Of a stretch of DNA of 54,673 nucleotides, positions 25,970 to 34,093 are shown one piece after another (position 1 is the stretch's first letter; each line of letters begins with the position of its first letter). The notes below the pieces were generated by a model. The model searched no databases and was not told the DNA's origin. It saw only the letters and a program-made list of their open reading frames with translations. Position numbers and translations under genes: made by a program. The stretch comes from Oscillospiraceae bacterium (GTDB taxonomy: Bacteria; Bacillota; Clostridia; Oscillospirales; CAG-272): NCBI GenBank assembly GCA_015064355.1, contig SVSJ01000015.1:1-54673 (forward strand), in the 5' to 3' direction.

Positions 25970-25997
25970 AAAAGGACGATAAATTATCGTCCTTTTT
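25970..25997. terminator. Bidirectional terminator after korC
   Basis: An 11-bp stem (AAAAGGACGAT / ATCGTCCTTTT) with a 5-base loop and T tract ends the kor operon. It lies between convergent genes and can also end the minus-strand pair at 26018-26755. Confidence 0.85.
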
Positions 25998-26017
25998 TAT
26001 TTTTGCCGTTTCGGGCT

Positions 26018-26251
26018 TTATATCTCTATACTTGCCGTATCGCCGTTTTCCCTTTTGACATCTATAAGGCGCCAGTCTTTATGGTTCTTTTTGTACCGTT
26101 TTATCTCGTCAATGATCGAGAGAACTTGCTCACTTGTCAGCATTATTCCTTCTTTGTTTAATTTTCTCGCAATCATTCCCGCAGTACAACGACTTGCGAT
26201 CGTCCCTGTGGGAATAAGAAAAACGGTGCGGTTATTTTTTGTTATTTTCAT
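26018..26251 (-). CDS. Small protein paired with an XRE regulator, unknown function
   Basis: The 77-residue protein has a TIASRCTAGMIARKLNKEGI helix, a segment resembling the second half of a SHOCT-like domain, and a C terminus (RENGDTASIEI) parallel to the GDTISIFVE end of the neighbouring regulator. It starts three bases after the regulator stop with no clear ribosome site, which suggests coupling. No enzymatic motif is visible. A partner or antagonist role for the regulator is conjecture. Confidence 0.6.
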   Translation of the reverse strand: MKITKNNRTVFLIPTGTIASRCTAGMIARKLNKEGIMLTSEQVLSIIDEIKRYKKNHKDWRLIDVKRENGDTASIEI

Positions 26252-26254
26252 GTT

Positions 26255-26755
26255 CTATTCAACAAATATACTAATCGTATCGCCGTCAGGACTTTCAATC
26301 TCTACAATGTTTCCTATGGCACCTTGTCTCACCATATTCATAATCATATTTAAATCTATGGTCTTCAACGCTTCATTCTTCGACAGACTCGACAAGTTGA
26401 GTCCGCGTTCAAGTACAACCTCGATTATTGCAAGAGGCAGATTAACGCGCGCCACATCCCCATCCGTGCTTGTTACAACGATGCGGAGCATCATATCTCC
26501 TATATTTTTTCTCTCGTTTTCGGGTACCAATTTGACAACAGGTGCTTCATCTTTTTTGCCCGTGAGAAGCTCATCAATACTTACCCCGAGAATTTTTGCA
26601 AGAAGAGGAAGCAGGGTGATGTCCGGGCACGTCTGATCATTCTCCCATTTGCTTACCGCCTGAGAACTGACTCCTATTTTTTCAGCAAGCTCTTCCTGTT
26701 TAAGCTCCTTTTCGCGGCGCAGAGCTGCAATTCTTTTTCCCAATGTTGTGTTCAT
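26255..26755 (-). CDS. XRE-family transcription regulator with SHOCT-like C-terminal domain
   Basis: In this 166-residue protein, residues 1-62 form an XRE helix-turn-helix (LGKRIAALRREKELKQEELAEKIGVSSQAVSKWENDQTCPDITLLPLLAKILGV). The C-terminal 90 residues (LRIVVTSTDGDVARVNLPLAIIEVVLERG, ending ESPDGDTISIFVE) resemble the SHOCT-like domain at the end of DUF2089 proteins. The start at 26755 has GGAG eight bases upstream. The pair with the 77-residue protein is probably autoregulated; no target gene is evident. Confidence 0.78.
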   Translation of the reverse strand: MNTTLGKRIAALRREKELKQEELAEKIGVSSQAVSKWENDQTCPDITLLPLLAKILGVSIDELLTGKKDEAPVVKLVPENERKNIGDMMLRIVVTSTDGDVARVNLPLAIIEVVLERGLNLSSLSKNEALKTIDLNMIMNMVRQGAIGNIVEIESPDGDTISIFVE

Positions 26756-26910
26756 AGTAAGAACTCCTTTCAAGTGATGACAAAATTATAACACCAAAAA
26801 TTTGCAAAGTGAAGATAACAATAGTTGAGAAATGCGTATTTCAATCAACCAAATGGGGAATTATCGCTCAACTGTCGGTTGTTATGCTCTTGTTTCGTAC
26901 ATTTCATCGT

Positions 26911-27056
26911 AGGGGAGGATATAATCCTCCCGCCATAAAGAAAATCCCCTCCCGCTCGAGCGGACTGTCGGGGACGCCAGTCCCTACGGGTAAAGCCTCC
27001 CTCCCAAAAGGCTCCTTCCGGGAGGGAGCTGTCACCGGAGGTGACTGAGGGAGAGT
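26911..27056. repeat. Cluster of palindromic, REP-like hairpins in a gene-free stretch
   Basis: Between the XRE gene and the DUF4830 gene (26756-27213) there is no gene. The middle holds successive palindromes: GGAGGAT/ATCCTCC, GGGGAC/GTCCCT, CTCCCTCCC/GGGAGGGAG and GTCACC/GGTGAC. The last two resemble intergenic repeats I recall from gut Oscillospiraceae. It could be a mobile REP-type element; no flanking target duplication was seen. Confidence 0.55.
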
Positions 27057-27213
27057 GCGTTACTATAAAGTTAGCTAAAATTCAAAGCAACTACTCATCC
27101 GCCGCAAGCGGTCCCCACACTCTCACAAGAGAAGGCTATTTTTTTGTTCTAATCCACACCTCCTTCGAATAGGATATATCAGAAAATATATCGCAAAACA
27201 ACCGGAGGTACAT

Positions 27214-27711
27214 ATGTTTATCTGCACAGTCCGTGCCAACACGCTGAAATTTTTCGCAATAATTGCCGTTTCCCTCGCCGCTCTCTGCGCTATCATCCTG
27301 GCCATTCCCGAATACGAGCCAGTCACCACCAAGGCAGTCGCAGCGGAAGCGGAAAAATACACCTACGACAAGATCAAGACCGTGGACGACGTGGCAGGAT
27401 TTCTCGCCCAGTTCGGTTGGGAAGTTGACGGCACTCCACTTGAAGAAGTAGAGATCCGGATCCCCGACGAATTCGACAAGGTAATGAACTCCTACAACGA
27501 GCTTCAGAAAAAGCAAGGGCTGGATCTCGCAAAATACCGCGGCAAGACAGTGAAGCGCTATACGTTCCGCGTAACCAACTACCCCGATTACTCAGGCGAC
27601 GTTATGGCAAACGTAATAGTATATAAGAAGAAAGTCATCGGCGGCGATCTTTGCTCCGCAGACGTGACCGGATTCATCTGCGGATTTGAAGGCGTAGATA
27701 AAGCAAAATAA
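27214..27711 (+). CDS. DUF4830-domain membrane-anchored protein
   Basis: The 165-residue protein has one N-terminal membrane segment (about 10-30) and an extracytoplasmic domain with FLAQFGWEVDG, VEIRIPDEFDKVMNSYNELQKKQGLDL, YRGKTVKRYTF and VIGGDLCSADVTGFICGF. These match DUF4830 (PF16112), of unknown function, found in spore-forming Clostridia. CGGAGG lies close before the ATG. It appears to be a single-gene unit ended by the terminator at 27711-27758. Confidence 0.8.
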   Translation: MFICTVRANTLKFFAIIAVSLAALCAIILAIPEYEPVTTKAVAAEAEKYTYDKIKTVDDVAGFLAQFGWEVDGTPLEEVEIRIPDEFDKVMNSYNELQKKQGLDLAKYRGKTVKRYTFRVTNYPDYSGDVMANVIVYKKKVIGGDLCSADVTGFICGFEGVDKAK

Positions 27712-27758
27712 AAATATCTCCGAGTGATGCGGCAATTAACCGTTCATTCGGAGATTTT
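27711..27758. terminator. Bidirectional terminator between DUF4830 gene and the minus-strand pair
   Basis: The stem ATCTCCGA / TCGGAGAT is flanked by A and T tracts on both sides and sits between convergent genes. Confidence 0.75.
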
Positions 27759-27771
27759 GATTATAACTATT

Positions 27772-28161
27772 CTACTCTGAAAATTCTTTGCACAGATACG
27801 GCAAAACGGTTTGATCAATTACGCTTTCAAACGCAAGTCTCTGCTCGGACATATATCCGTCAGCGGAGTAGCCTATGAGCAGTCCCCTCACGCTCACCCT
27901 TCCTTTACCGTCTCCCTCAAATTCAACGTACTGTTCCCCAAAGGTTTCACAAAGCCGCGCCTTTCCACAAAGATTATCGTACAGTATTTTCAGGTCTGAC
28001 GCAAACTTCTCTATTATATCCGAAGAAACGTCCAGTGTGCCCGTCCCTGAAAAAGATGAAGATCTGACCGTTGTCTTGATCAAAGCATCATTCCCGTATT
28101 GTTCGGCTGTGAAAGAAATAGAAAACTCACCCATGGAAACAGATATTTCACTACTTGTCAT
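27772..28161 (-). CDS. Small beta-rich protein, possibly immunity-protein-like
   Basis: The 129-residue protein has no signal or membrane segment. It shows alternating strands (MGEFSISFTAEQYG, SSSFSGTGTLDV), a helix (IIEKFASDLKILYDNLCGKA) and strands YVEFEGDGKGRVSVRGLLIG. This order resembles WapI-family immunity-like proteins, but similarity is low and no toxin is nearby. It overlaps the CBM9-like gene by four bases (ATGA), so the two are cotranscribed. Confidence 0.6.
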   Translation of the reverse strand: MTSSEISVSMGEFSISFTAEQYGNDALIKTTVRSSSFSGTGTLDVSSDIIEKFASDLKILYDNLCGKARLCETFGEQYVEFEGDGKGRVSVRGLLIGYSADGYMSEQRLAFESVIDQTVLPYLCKEFSE

Positions 28162-28703
28162 TTCACATAATCCTTAAGATACACGAAGTACCACGGTCTG
28201 TGGAAACGGGGGAACATTGTAGGACTCAGCGCCCAGAGATGCTTATCGTATCTGCCGCCGTCGGTGTCAAGACGCTGTGCATTGAAGTAGATCTCGCCGT
28301 CTCCGGACATGATCTTCTCAAGTGGGAAGGAAACCAGGCATGTGTATCCATCCTTCCAAGGCTCAACCTTAGCGGTTACGAAGCAATCGTCAACAAAATC
28401 GATATCAAGAATTGGCTCACCTGTCTCATCTGCCCCATTATAAGTCATCTTCGCGATCATAAGCTCACCCTTTGCGCTGATCTCGATCTCGTAGTATACT
28501 TTACGTTCAGGGTCGGAGCCGATGAGGATCTCGCAGGAGTCGCCGGCGGAATGAATTTTATTATATCCCGTAAAGGGACAGAAGAATTCGCATTTTTCGC
28601 ATTCAAAGAAGAATGTAATGATACCATCCTTCACGCTTATGTCAACAGTGGTAGGGTATACGCCCGCCTCGCCGTTCTTGCAATTTTTAAGTTCGTATTT
28701 CAT
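28158..28703 (-). CDS. CBM9-like carbohydrate-binding domain protein
   Basis: The 181-residue protein matches the family 9-like carbohydrate-binding fold (PF06452): FTGYNKIHSAGDSCEILIGSDPERKVYYEIEISAKGEL, DIDFVDDCFVTAKVEPWKDGYTCLVSFPLEKI and an end with AQRLDTDGG and FHRPWYFVYL. There is no signal peptide, so it would be cytoplasmic unless exported otherwise. CGGAGG lies close before the ATG at 28703. It may be the sole domain rather than part of a hydrolase, which is seen in other Clostridia. Confidence 0.75.
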   Translation of the reverse strand: MKYELKNCKNGEAGVYPTTVDISVKDGIITFFFECEKCEFFCPFTGYNKIHSAGDSCEILIGSDPERKVYYEIEISAKGELMIAKMTYNGADETGEPILDIDFVDDCFVTAKVEPWKDGYTCLVSFPLEKIMSGDGEIYFNAQRLDTDGGRYDKHLWALSPTMFPRFHRPWYFVYLKDYVK

Positions 28704-28765
28704 ATGTACCTCCGGTAGTTTTTCTTTCCCTAATTTTATCACAACCGTGACGTTATGTCAACAAA

Positions 28766-29692
28766 TCACGCTACGTTTACAACAACTGACATTACGGCAA
28801 ACAGGATCATCGTTATCAAAGTCAGCGCAGAGAGGGAGGAAGAGATCTGCACTCTCTCGTCAGGCTCATCAGCGAAAATGGGGATAACGTAAGGCGGGGG
28901 CAGGATAAAGAGCAGCACCGCCGCGCCCTCGAAGATCATACCACCGAGAAGTGTGCGGTTGAGAAGGATCAGCACACCAAGGAGGACTCCCATTACAACC
29001 AGTCGCATAGCGATCATTCCAGCAGTTTTCTTCCAAGGTATCTCGCGGATCACAAGGTCAAATCCAACTGTGAGCAGGATTATCATACCCGTCGGTGCGG
29101 AGATAAATGACGTTACAGAATCAATAATTCCGCCGACGCCCCACTGTCCGAGAAGGTCGTAGAGTCCTGTAGCGCCAAACACGATACCAAGCATTACTGC
29201 GATAAGTGTAGGCGAGGTCACAACATCTTTGCCAATGGCCTTCAGGCTCGTTTTGCCCGTGAGCATTGATTTATATAAGGTAAATACGAACAGCTCCTGT
29301 CCAAGCACCAACATAGCGAACTTGGAAATACTCTCATTCGGGAACAAGAGCGCAAACAATGCGAATCCCAGCATCCCCGCTTCAAATCCCGACGCGAGGT
29401 ACGGAGACAGCTTGCTCTTGATTCGGAATACCTTTATAGTAAGGAAGCCAAGTCCAAGGGCGTCGCAGCAGATCGCGAACACTATCACGGGAATGATTAT
29501 TGATGAAAGCGAATACTCCGCTGTGGCAAATGCATTAAATAAAACAAAAGGCAAGGTCAGATTGATTACTACCTTTTTTAATGTATCAACACCGTCACGG
29601 GTAATAAAATTTCGTTTTCTGCAAAGTGCGCCCATAAAGAGTGCCAGAAATACGGGAAGTGCAGTCTCTACAAGGGTAATAAATCTATCCAT
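28766..29692 (-). CDS. AEC-family (auxin efflux carrier type) transporter
   Basis: The 308-residue membrane protein has about ten hydrophobic segments. It opens LVETALPVFLALFMGALCRKRNFI, with VVINLTLPFVLFNAF, the pattern of AEC permeases that move malate, other carboxylates or amino acids. The start is placed at 29692 because the consensus promoter at 29756-29784 would start transcription near 29749, after the first codon of the longer frame. The substrate is unknown. Confidence 0.82.
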   Translation of the reverse strand: MDRFITLVETALPVFLALFMGALCRKRNFITRDGVDTLKKVVINLTLPFVLFNAFATAEYSLSSIIIPVIVFAICCDALGLGFLTIKVFRIKSKLSPYLASGFEAGMLGFALFALLFPNESISKFAMLVLGQELFVFTLYKSMLTGKTSLKAIGKDVVTSPTLIAVMLGIVFGATGLYDLLGQWGVGGIIDSVTSFISAPTGMIILLTVGFDLVIREIPWKKTAGMIAMRLVVMGVLLGVLILLNRTLLGGMIFEGAAVLLFILPPPYVIPIFADEPDERVQISSSLSALTLITMILFAVMSVVVNVA

Positions 29693-29755
29693 ATAGCTAA
29701 ATTTGTCCTTTCCGTCAAAAACACTTGTGTAGTTTAACAAAAATTCGTATATACA

Positions 29756-29784
29756 ATTATACACAACCAAATTTGTGCTGTCAA
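29756..29784 (-). promoter_or_regulatory. Promoter of the AEC transporter gene
   Basis: On the minus strand TTGACA (29784-29779), a 17-base spacer and TATAAT (29761-29756) form a perfect consensus promoter, divergent from the ABC promoter at 29807. Confidence 0.7.
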
Positions 29785-29806
29785 TACAAAATGTTTCACA
29801 AACCAC

Positions 29807-29835
29807 TTGATTTTTTTAGCAAGATTTGTTATAAT
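29807..29835 (+). promoter_or_regulatory. Promoter of the sugar ABC importer operon
   Basis: TTGATT (29807-29812), 17 bases, TATAAT (29830-29835). It gives a leader of about 190 bases before the ATPase start at 30029. The leader has no recognisable riboswitch but contains an open frame that continues into the ATPase. Confidence 0.65.
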
Positions 29836-30028
29836 GTATACACATCGCACGGAGGTTATTCTCGTTGTTTACAGCAAAAACCGCTACTTTCGAATGAAAA
29901 TTACGAAAAAGAGCAGTTTTTTTATGCAATCACCACAAGCAATCTGCATGACCATTGTGCATAACCAACAAAAAACGCACTTCCCCTCCCCGCGAAGCAA
30001 AATCACTATTTTGAAAGGTAATATTGGA

Positions 30029-31531
30029 ATGAGCGAAACAATTCTGAAGATGCAAGGGATTCAGAAGCATTTCTTCGGCGTTCATGCACTCAAAGGCGTT
30101 GACTTTGATTTGAAGGCCGGTGAAGTCCATGCTCTTATGGGAGAAAACGGTGCCGGTAAATCCACTCTCATTAAGGTACTCTGCGGTATCCACAAGAGTG
30201 ACGGCGGCACCATCGAATATTTCGGAAACCAGGTAAGCTTCAATAATATCGCCGAATCACAGGCAGCAGGTATCAGTGTTATTCATCAGGAACTTAATAT
30301 GATGAATCACCTTACCGTTGCTCAAAACATCTTCATCGGACGAGAACCAATGCGCGGCAATACATTTATTAAAGATGCTGAAATGATCGAGGAGACTGAA
30401 AAGCTTTTCGAGCGCATCGGTATCAAAATTGACCCGCGAACAACTCTCGGTAACCTGACAGTCGGCAAGCAGCAGATGGTTGAAATTGCCAAGGCAGTTT
30501 CCAGAGACTGTAAGCTTCTGATCCTTGACGAACCTACCGCGGCTCTGACTCAGACAGAGATCGACGAGCTCTTTAAGATCATGAACGACCTTAAAGGAAA
30601 AGGAATCGGCATGATCTACATATCACACCGTATGGACGAGATCAAGAGAATCTCCGACAGAGTAACGGTAATGCGCGACGGCGAATACGTTGGCACAGCG
30701 ATCACAGCAGACATCACAAAGGACGAGATCATCAACATGATGATCGGCCGTGTTGTTTATGAAGAACCGAAGACCCACAGCGAGGTTCCCGAGGACGCAG
30801 ATGTTGTTCTCGAAGTAAGAAATCTCTGCAGCGGACGTACTATTAAAGATGTAAGCTTTAAGCTCCGCCGCGGCGAGATCCTCGGTTTCTCCGGTCTTAT
30901 GGGCGCAGGTCGTACAGAAGTTGCCCGTGCAATCTTCGGCGCTGACCCCTTCGACAGCGGTGAGATTTTCATCAACGGCGAAAAGGTTGATATCAAGTCT
31001 CCCTATGATGCTGTTCGCCACGGTATCGGCTATCTCTCCGAGGATAGAAAACGCTACGGTTTGATGCTTTTCAAATCTGTTGCTGAAAACACAGCCATCG
31101 CATCGGTTGACAGATATGTTAAATCCGGTCTCATTGACGACGCAAAGCTCAAGGAAGAAGCTGCTGAATACAACGCAAAGCTTCGCACCAAGACCCCGTC
31201 TATGGAACAGATACTCAAGAACCTGTCCGGCGGTAACCAGCAAAAGGTTATCGTTGCAAGATGGCTTATCCAGGACAGTGACATTCTGATCTTCGACGAG
31301 CCCACCCGAGGCATCGACGTCGGTGCCAAGAGTGAGATCTACACTCTGATGAACGAGCTCTCCAAGCAGGGCAAGTCAATCATTATGATCTCCTCCGAGC
31401 TTGTTGAGATTCTTCGTATGAGCGACAGAATCGTTGTAATGTGCGAAGGCAGAAAGACAGGAGAGCTTGACATCTCCGAAGCAAACCAAGAAAATATTAT
31501 GCATCTTGCCACAATGCGAGAGGAGAACTAA
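30029..31531 (+). CDS. Sugar ABC transporter ATP-binding protein (RbsA/MglA type)
   Basis: The 500-residue protein has two ABC domains. The first has Walker A GENGAGKST, signature LTVGKQQMVEIAKA and Walker B LLILDEPTAAL. The second has signature LSGGNQQKV and Walker B ILIFDEPTRGID; its P-loop is the degenerate MGAGRTE form usual for RbsA. It powers import of a monosaccharide with the permease and binding protein that follow. The frame is open further upstream, but GAAAGG before the ATG at 30029 marks the usual family start. Confidence 0.9.
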   Translation: MSETILKMQGIQKHFFGVHALKGVDFDLKAGEVHALMGENGAGKSTLIKVLCGIHKSDGGTIEYFGNQVSFNNIAESQAAGISVIHQELNMMNHLTVAQNIFIGREPMRGNTFIKDAEMIEETEKLFERIGIKIDPRTTLGNLTVGKQQMVEIAKAVSRDCKLLILDEPTAALTQTEIDELFKIMNDLKGKGIGMIYISHRMDEIKRISDRVTVMRDGEYVGTAITADITKDEIINMMIGRVVYEEPKTHSEVPEDADVVLEVRNLCSGRTIKDVSFKLRRGEILGFSGLMGAGRTEVARAIFGADPFDSGEIFINGEKVDIKSPYDAVRHGIGYLSEDRKRYGLMLFKSVAENTAIASVDRYVKSGLIDDAKLKEEAAEYNAKLRTKTPSMEQILKNLSGGNQQKVIVARWLIQDSDILIFDEPTRGIDVGAKSEIYTLMNELSKQGKSIIMISSELVEILRMSDRIVVMCEGRKTGELDISEANQENIMHLATMREEN

Positions 31532-31532
31532 T

Positions 31533-32792
31533 ATGAAAGAACAGAACAATCAGGCAAAGCTGAACCTGCGCGGTCGTCTCCGTCAGGCCGGCGTTAAAAC
31601 CACAAAATATATTCAGACAAACGGCAAACAGAACGTAGTTATCATTTTCGCAACAATCGCTCTGTTCGCCATCTTCACCCTTATCAACCCCGGATTTGCC
31701 GATAAGAGCGTTATCCTTACAATGAGTAAGTCTCTCGTTCCCTACGCGATTCTGGCTCTTGGTGTAACATTTGTTATCGCAACCGGCGGTATCGACCTTT
31801 CAATCGGTACGGTTTGTATCGGCTCCGCAGTTTTGGCAGGTGCTATCTGTCGCACAGGCGTTGCCCTTGAGGACGGCGTACTCTGGCTCACCATCCCGAT
31901 CATCCTCGTAACAGGTCTCGTGTTCGGTCTCATAAACGGTATCCTCGTTGCAAAATGCAAGATCGCACCGTTCATCGCAACCCTCGGTACAATGCTTGTA
32001 TCCCGCGGTATCACCTCTGTTGTGGCTGAAGCAGTAAGAGAAACCTCTTCCGCTGTTAAGTATCCCACAACCGGTTGGTTCCAGAAGATCTTTACAAACT
32101 ACAACGGATTCCCCATCGGTATCGTTTGGGTTCTCGGTCTTACAGTAATCTGTATGGTTGTAATGTACAAGACCAAGATCGGCCGCTACATTCTCGCAAT
32201 CGGTAGTAACGAAGAAGCAACTCGCCTCTCCGGTATCAACGTTGACAAGTACAAGATCATCGCCTACTCCATCGGCGGATTCTTTGCAGGTATGGCAGCT
32301 CTCTTCTATACAGCTTCCAACCCCTCCCTCACCATCGCAGGTGGTAACGGTATGGAGCTTGACGCCATCGCAGGCGTTTACATCGGCGGTACTAGTACAA
32401 CCGGTGGCGCAGCATCCATCGCAGGTACGATCCTCGGTTCCGTGATCCTCGTTGTTATCCGTCAGGGTCTCAACATGGCTCTCTCCGGCGGTAGCGTTGT
32501 TTCCGCAACAAACATTACATATGCAGTTACAGGCGTTATCGTAGTTGGCGCGGTTCTTCTCGACGTACTGAAGAAGAAGGCGGCAAGCAAGGTTAAGATC
32601 GAAAGCACTTCCGATAAGCTCAAGAAGGAACTGAAAGAGCTCCTCGAAACGCTTAATGTCGAAAAAGACTACGCACTCTCGGCTAAAGACACTGAACGCG
32701 TAGCAAAGATCAATGAAGAGATCGCAACGGTTAAGTCACGTCTGAAAACCGAAGTAGCACAGCTCAAGGCTGAAGAATCCGCTAAAAAATAA
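31533..32792 (+). CDS. Sugar ABC transporter permease with a C-terminal coiled-coil extension
   Basis: The 419-residue protein has about ten membrane segments of the RbsC/MglC type, including LGVTFVIATGGIDLSIG and later AGVYIGGTSTTGGAASIAGTILG. The last 70 residues form a charged, probably coiled-coil tail (KLKKELKELLETLNVEKDYALSAK onward) that most RbsC-type permeases lack. GAGGAG lies before the ATG, one base after the ATPase stop. Confidence 0.88.
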   Translation: MKEQNNQAKLNLRGRLRQAGVKTTKYIQTNGKQNVVIIFATIALFAIFTLINPGFADKSVILTMSKSLVPYAILALGVTFVIATGGIDLSIGTVCIGSAVLAGAICRTGVALEDGVLWLTIPIILVTGLVFGLINGILVAKCKIAPFIATLGTMLVSRGITSVVAEAVRETSSAVKYPTTGWFQKIFTNYNGFPIGIVWVLGLTVICMVVMYKTKIGRYILAIGSNEEATRLSGINVDKYKIIAYSIGGFFAGMAALFYTASNPSLTIAGGNGMELDAIAGVYIGGTSTTGGAASIAGTILGSVILVVIRQGLNMALSGGSVVSATNITYAVTGVIVVGAVLLDVLKKKAASKVKIESTSDKLKKELKELLETLNVEKDYALSAKDTERVAKINEEIATVKSRLKTEVAQLKAEESAKK

Positions 32793-32877
32793 GCGGTCAG
32801 CCAAATATAAAATTCGTATAAAAACGCAAAGTTTTTATAAATAAAAAAAACAATTTTATTTAAATGGAGGAAACACC

Positions 32878-33906
32878 ATGAAAAAGCTCACTAAGATTTT
32901 AGCACTCGTTCTGGCACTTTCTCTTTGCGCAGGTCTCATGATCGCTTGCGGTTCAGGCGGCGACACCAAGGGCACTATCGCAGTTATCGCAAAAGGCGAA
33001 ACCCACGCATTCTGGCAGGCAGTTAAGGCCGGCGCAGAACAGGCTGGTAAGGACTACGGTTACAACGTAACATTCCGCGGCCCCACAGCTGAAAGCGAAG
33101 AATATGTTAACTCTCAGCGTGAAATGGTTCAGGCTGCTCTCACCAGACCTGACATCAAGGCTCTCGTAATCGCAACAATCGGTCTCGGCTTTGCTGATGA
33201 ACTTACATCCGCATACGACAAGGGTCTTCCCGTTGTAGAATTTGACTCCGGTCTCTACTCCGGCGGCGCAGACATCACAGAAGGTAAGGACCCCACAATC
33301 GGTGGCGTTGCTACTGACAACTATGCAGCTGCAGGCGTTGCTGCTGAAAACTTCTACAAGTACCTCAAGGACAAGGGCGTAGTTAAGAACGGCTACAAGG
33401 TTGGTATCATCCAGCACGACTCCACCGCTACAGGTATTGACCGTGCAGGCGGCTTCAAGGATAAGATCGAATCTCTCGCTAAGGCTGACGGCTACACACT
33501 TGACCTCAACGTTCAGGTTAAGGCTAACAACCCCGGCGAATACAAGCTCGGCCTCACAGCTCTCAAGGACTGGGGCGCACAGGCTATCTTCATGACAAAC
33601 GAAGGTATCGTTAACGAAGTATTCCCCGAAGTATCTGACAACGCTGCTGCATACAAGGATATCCTCTTCTGCGGCTTCGATGCTGGTACAAACCAGTACA
33701 ACTGGATCAAGGACGCTGGCGCTAAGTACGCTCTCCTCGTTGGTTCCGTTGCTCAGGACTCCTACTCCATCGGTTACAAGGCAGTTGAACTCGCTGCTAA
33801 GAAGCTCCAGGGCGAAGCAGTTTCTGACGTTGGTATCGCTGGTAGATGGTACACCGCTGAAAACATCGACGAGCTCAAGGATCAGAACATCTTCTACATG
33901 GGCTAA
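32878..33906 (+). CDS. Sugar-binding lipoprotein of the ABC importer (Peripla_BP_4 type)
   Basis: The 342-residue protein has a lipoprotein signal (LALSLCAGLMIACGSGG, lipid on the Cys) and a type I periplasmic-binding fold: IAVIAKGETHAFWQAVKAGAEQAGKDYGYNVTF, then VVEFDSG. It captures the sugar outside the cell. The ligand cannot be read; D-ribose, D-allose, galactose or a related sugar are all possible. Its codon use is the most biased in the window, fitting the high level at which such proteins are made. It follows the permease after 85 bases. Confidence 0.88.
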   Translation: MKKLTKILALVLALSLCAGLMIACGSGGDTKGTIAVIAKGETHAFWQAVKAGAEQAGKDYGYNVTFRGPTAESEEYVNSQREMVQAALTRPDIKALVIATIGLGFADELTSAYDKGLPVVEFDSGLYSGGADITEGKDPTIGGVATDNYAAAGVAAENFYKYLKDKGVVKNGYKVGIIQHDSTATGIDRAGGFKDKIESLAKADGYTLDLNVQVKANNPGEYKLGLTALKDWGAQAIFMTNEGIVNEVFPEVSDNAAAYKDILFCGFDAGTNQYNWIKDAGAKYALLVGSVAQDSYSIGYKAVELAAKKLQGEAVSDVGIAGRWYTAENIDELKDQNIFYMG

Positions 33907-33935
33907 TATTTATTAGCAAATCATAGCATAACCAA

Positions 33936-33975
33936 ATAACAAAAGACCGGCACCCTCGGGTGTCGGTTTTGTTTT
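33936..33975 (+). terminator. Terminator of the ABC operon (repeat copy 1 of 3)
   Basis: The stem ACCGGCACCC / GGGTGTCGGT with loop TC is followed by TTTTGTTTT. The same terminator, with identical stem, loop and flanks, occurs after the next two plus-strand genes (35160-35200 and 36976-37016). Confidence 0.9.
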
Positions 33976-34023
33976 GGTGCCGACAACTCGCCTGATAGGT
34001 GATATGACACGAAAACTGCGTTG

Positions 34024-34052
34024 TTGAATTTGATCCTGTATGATGGTATAAT
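34024..34052 (+). promoter_or_regulatory. Promoter of the XRE-TPR regulator at 34094
   Basis: TTGAAT (34024-34029), 17 bases, TATAAT (34047-34052), with a leader of about 35 bases. Confidence 0.6.
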
Positions 34053-34093
34053 TATCTCATAAGGCGCCAATAACGAAGATGGGAGAACACATT

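Noticed and set aside
29836-30028. A riboswitch in the ABC leader
   Set aside because: I saw no conserved core of a known class and no terminator-antiterminator pair.
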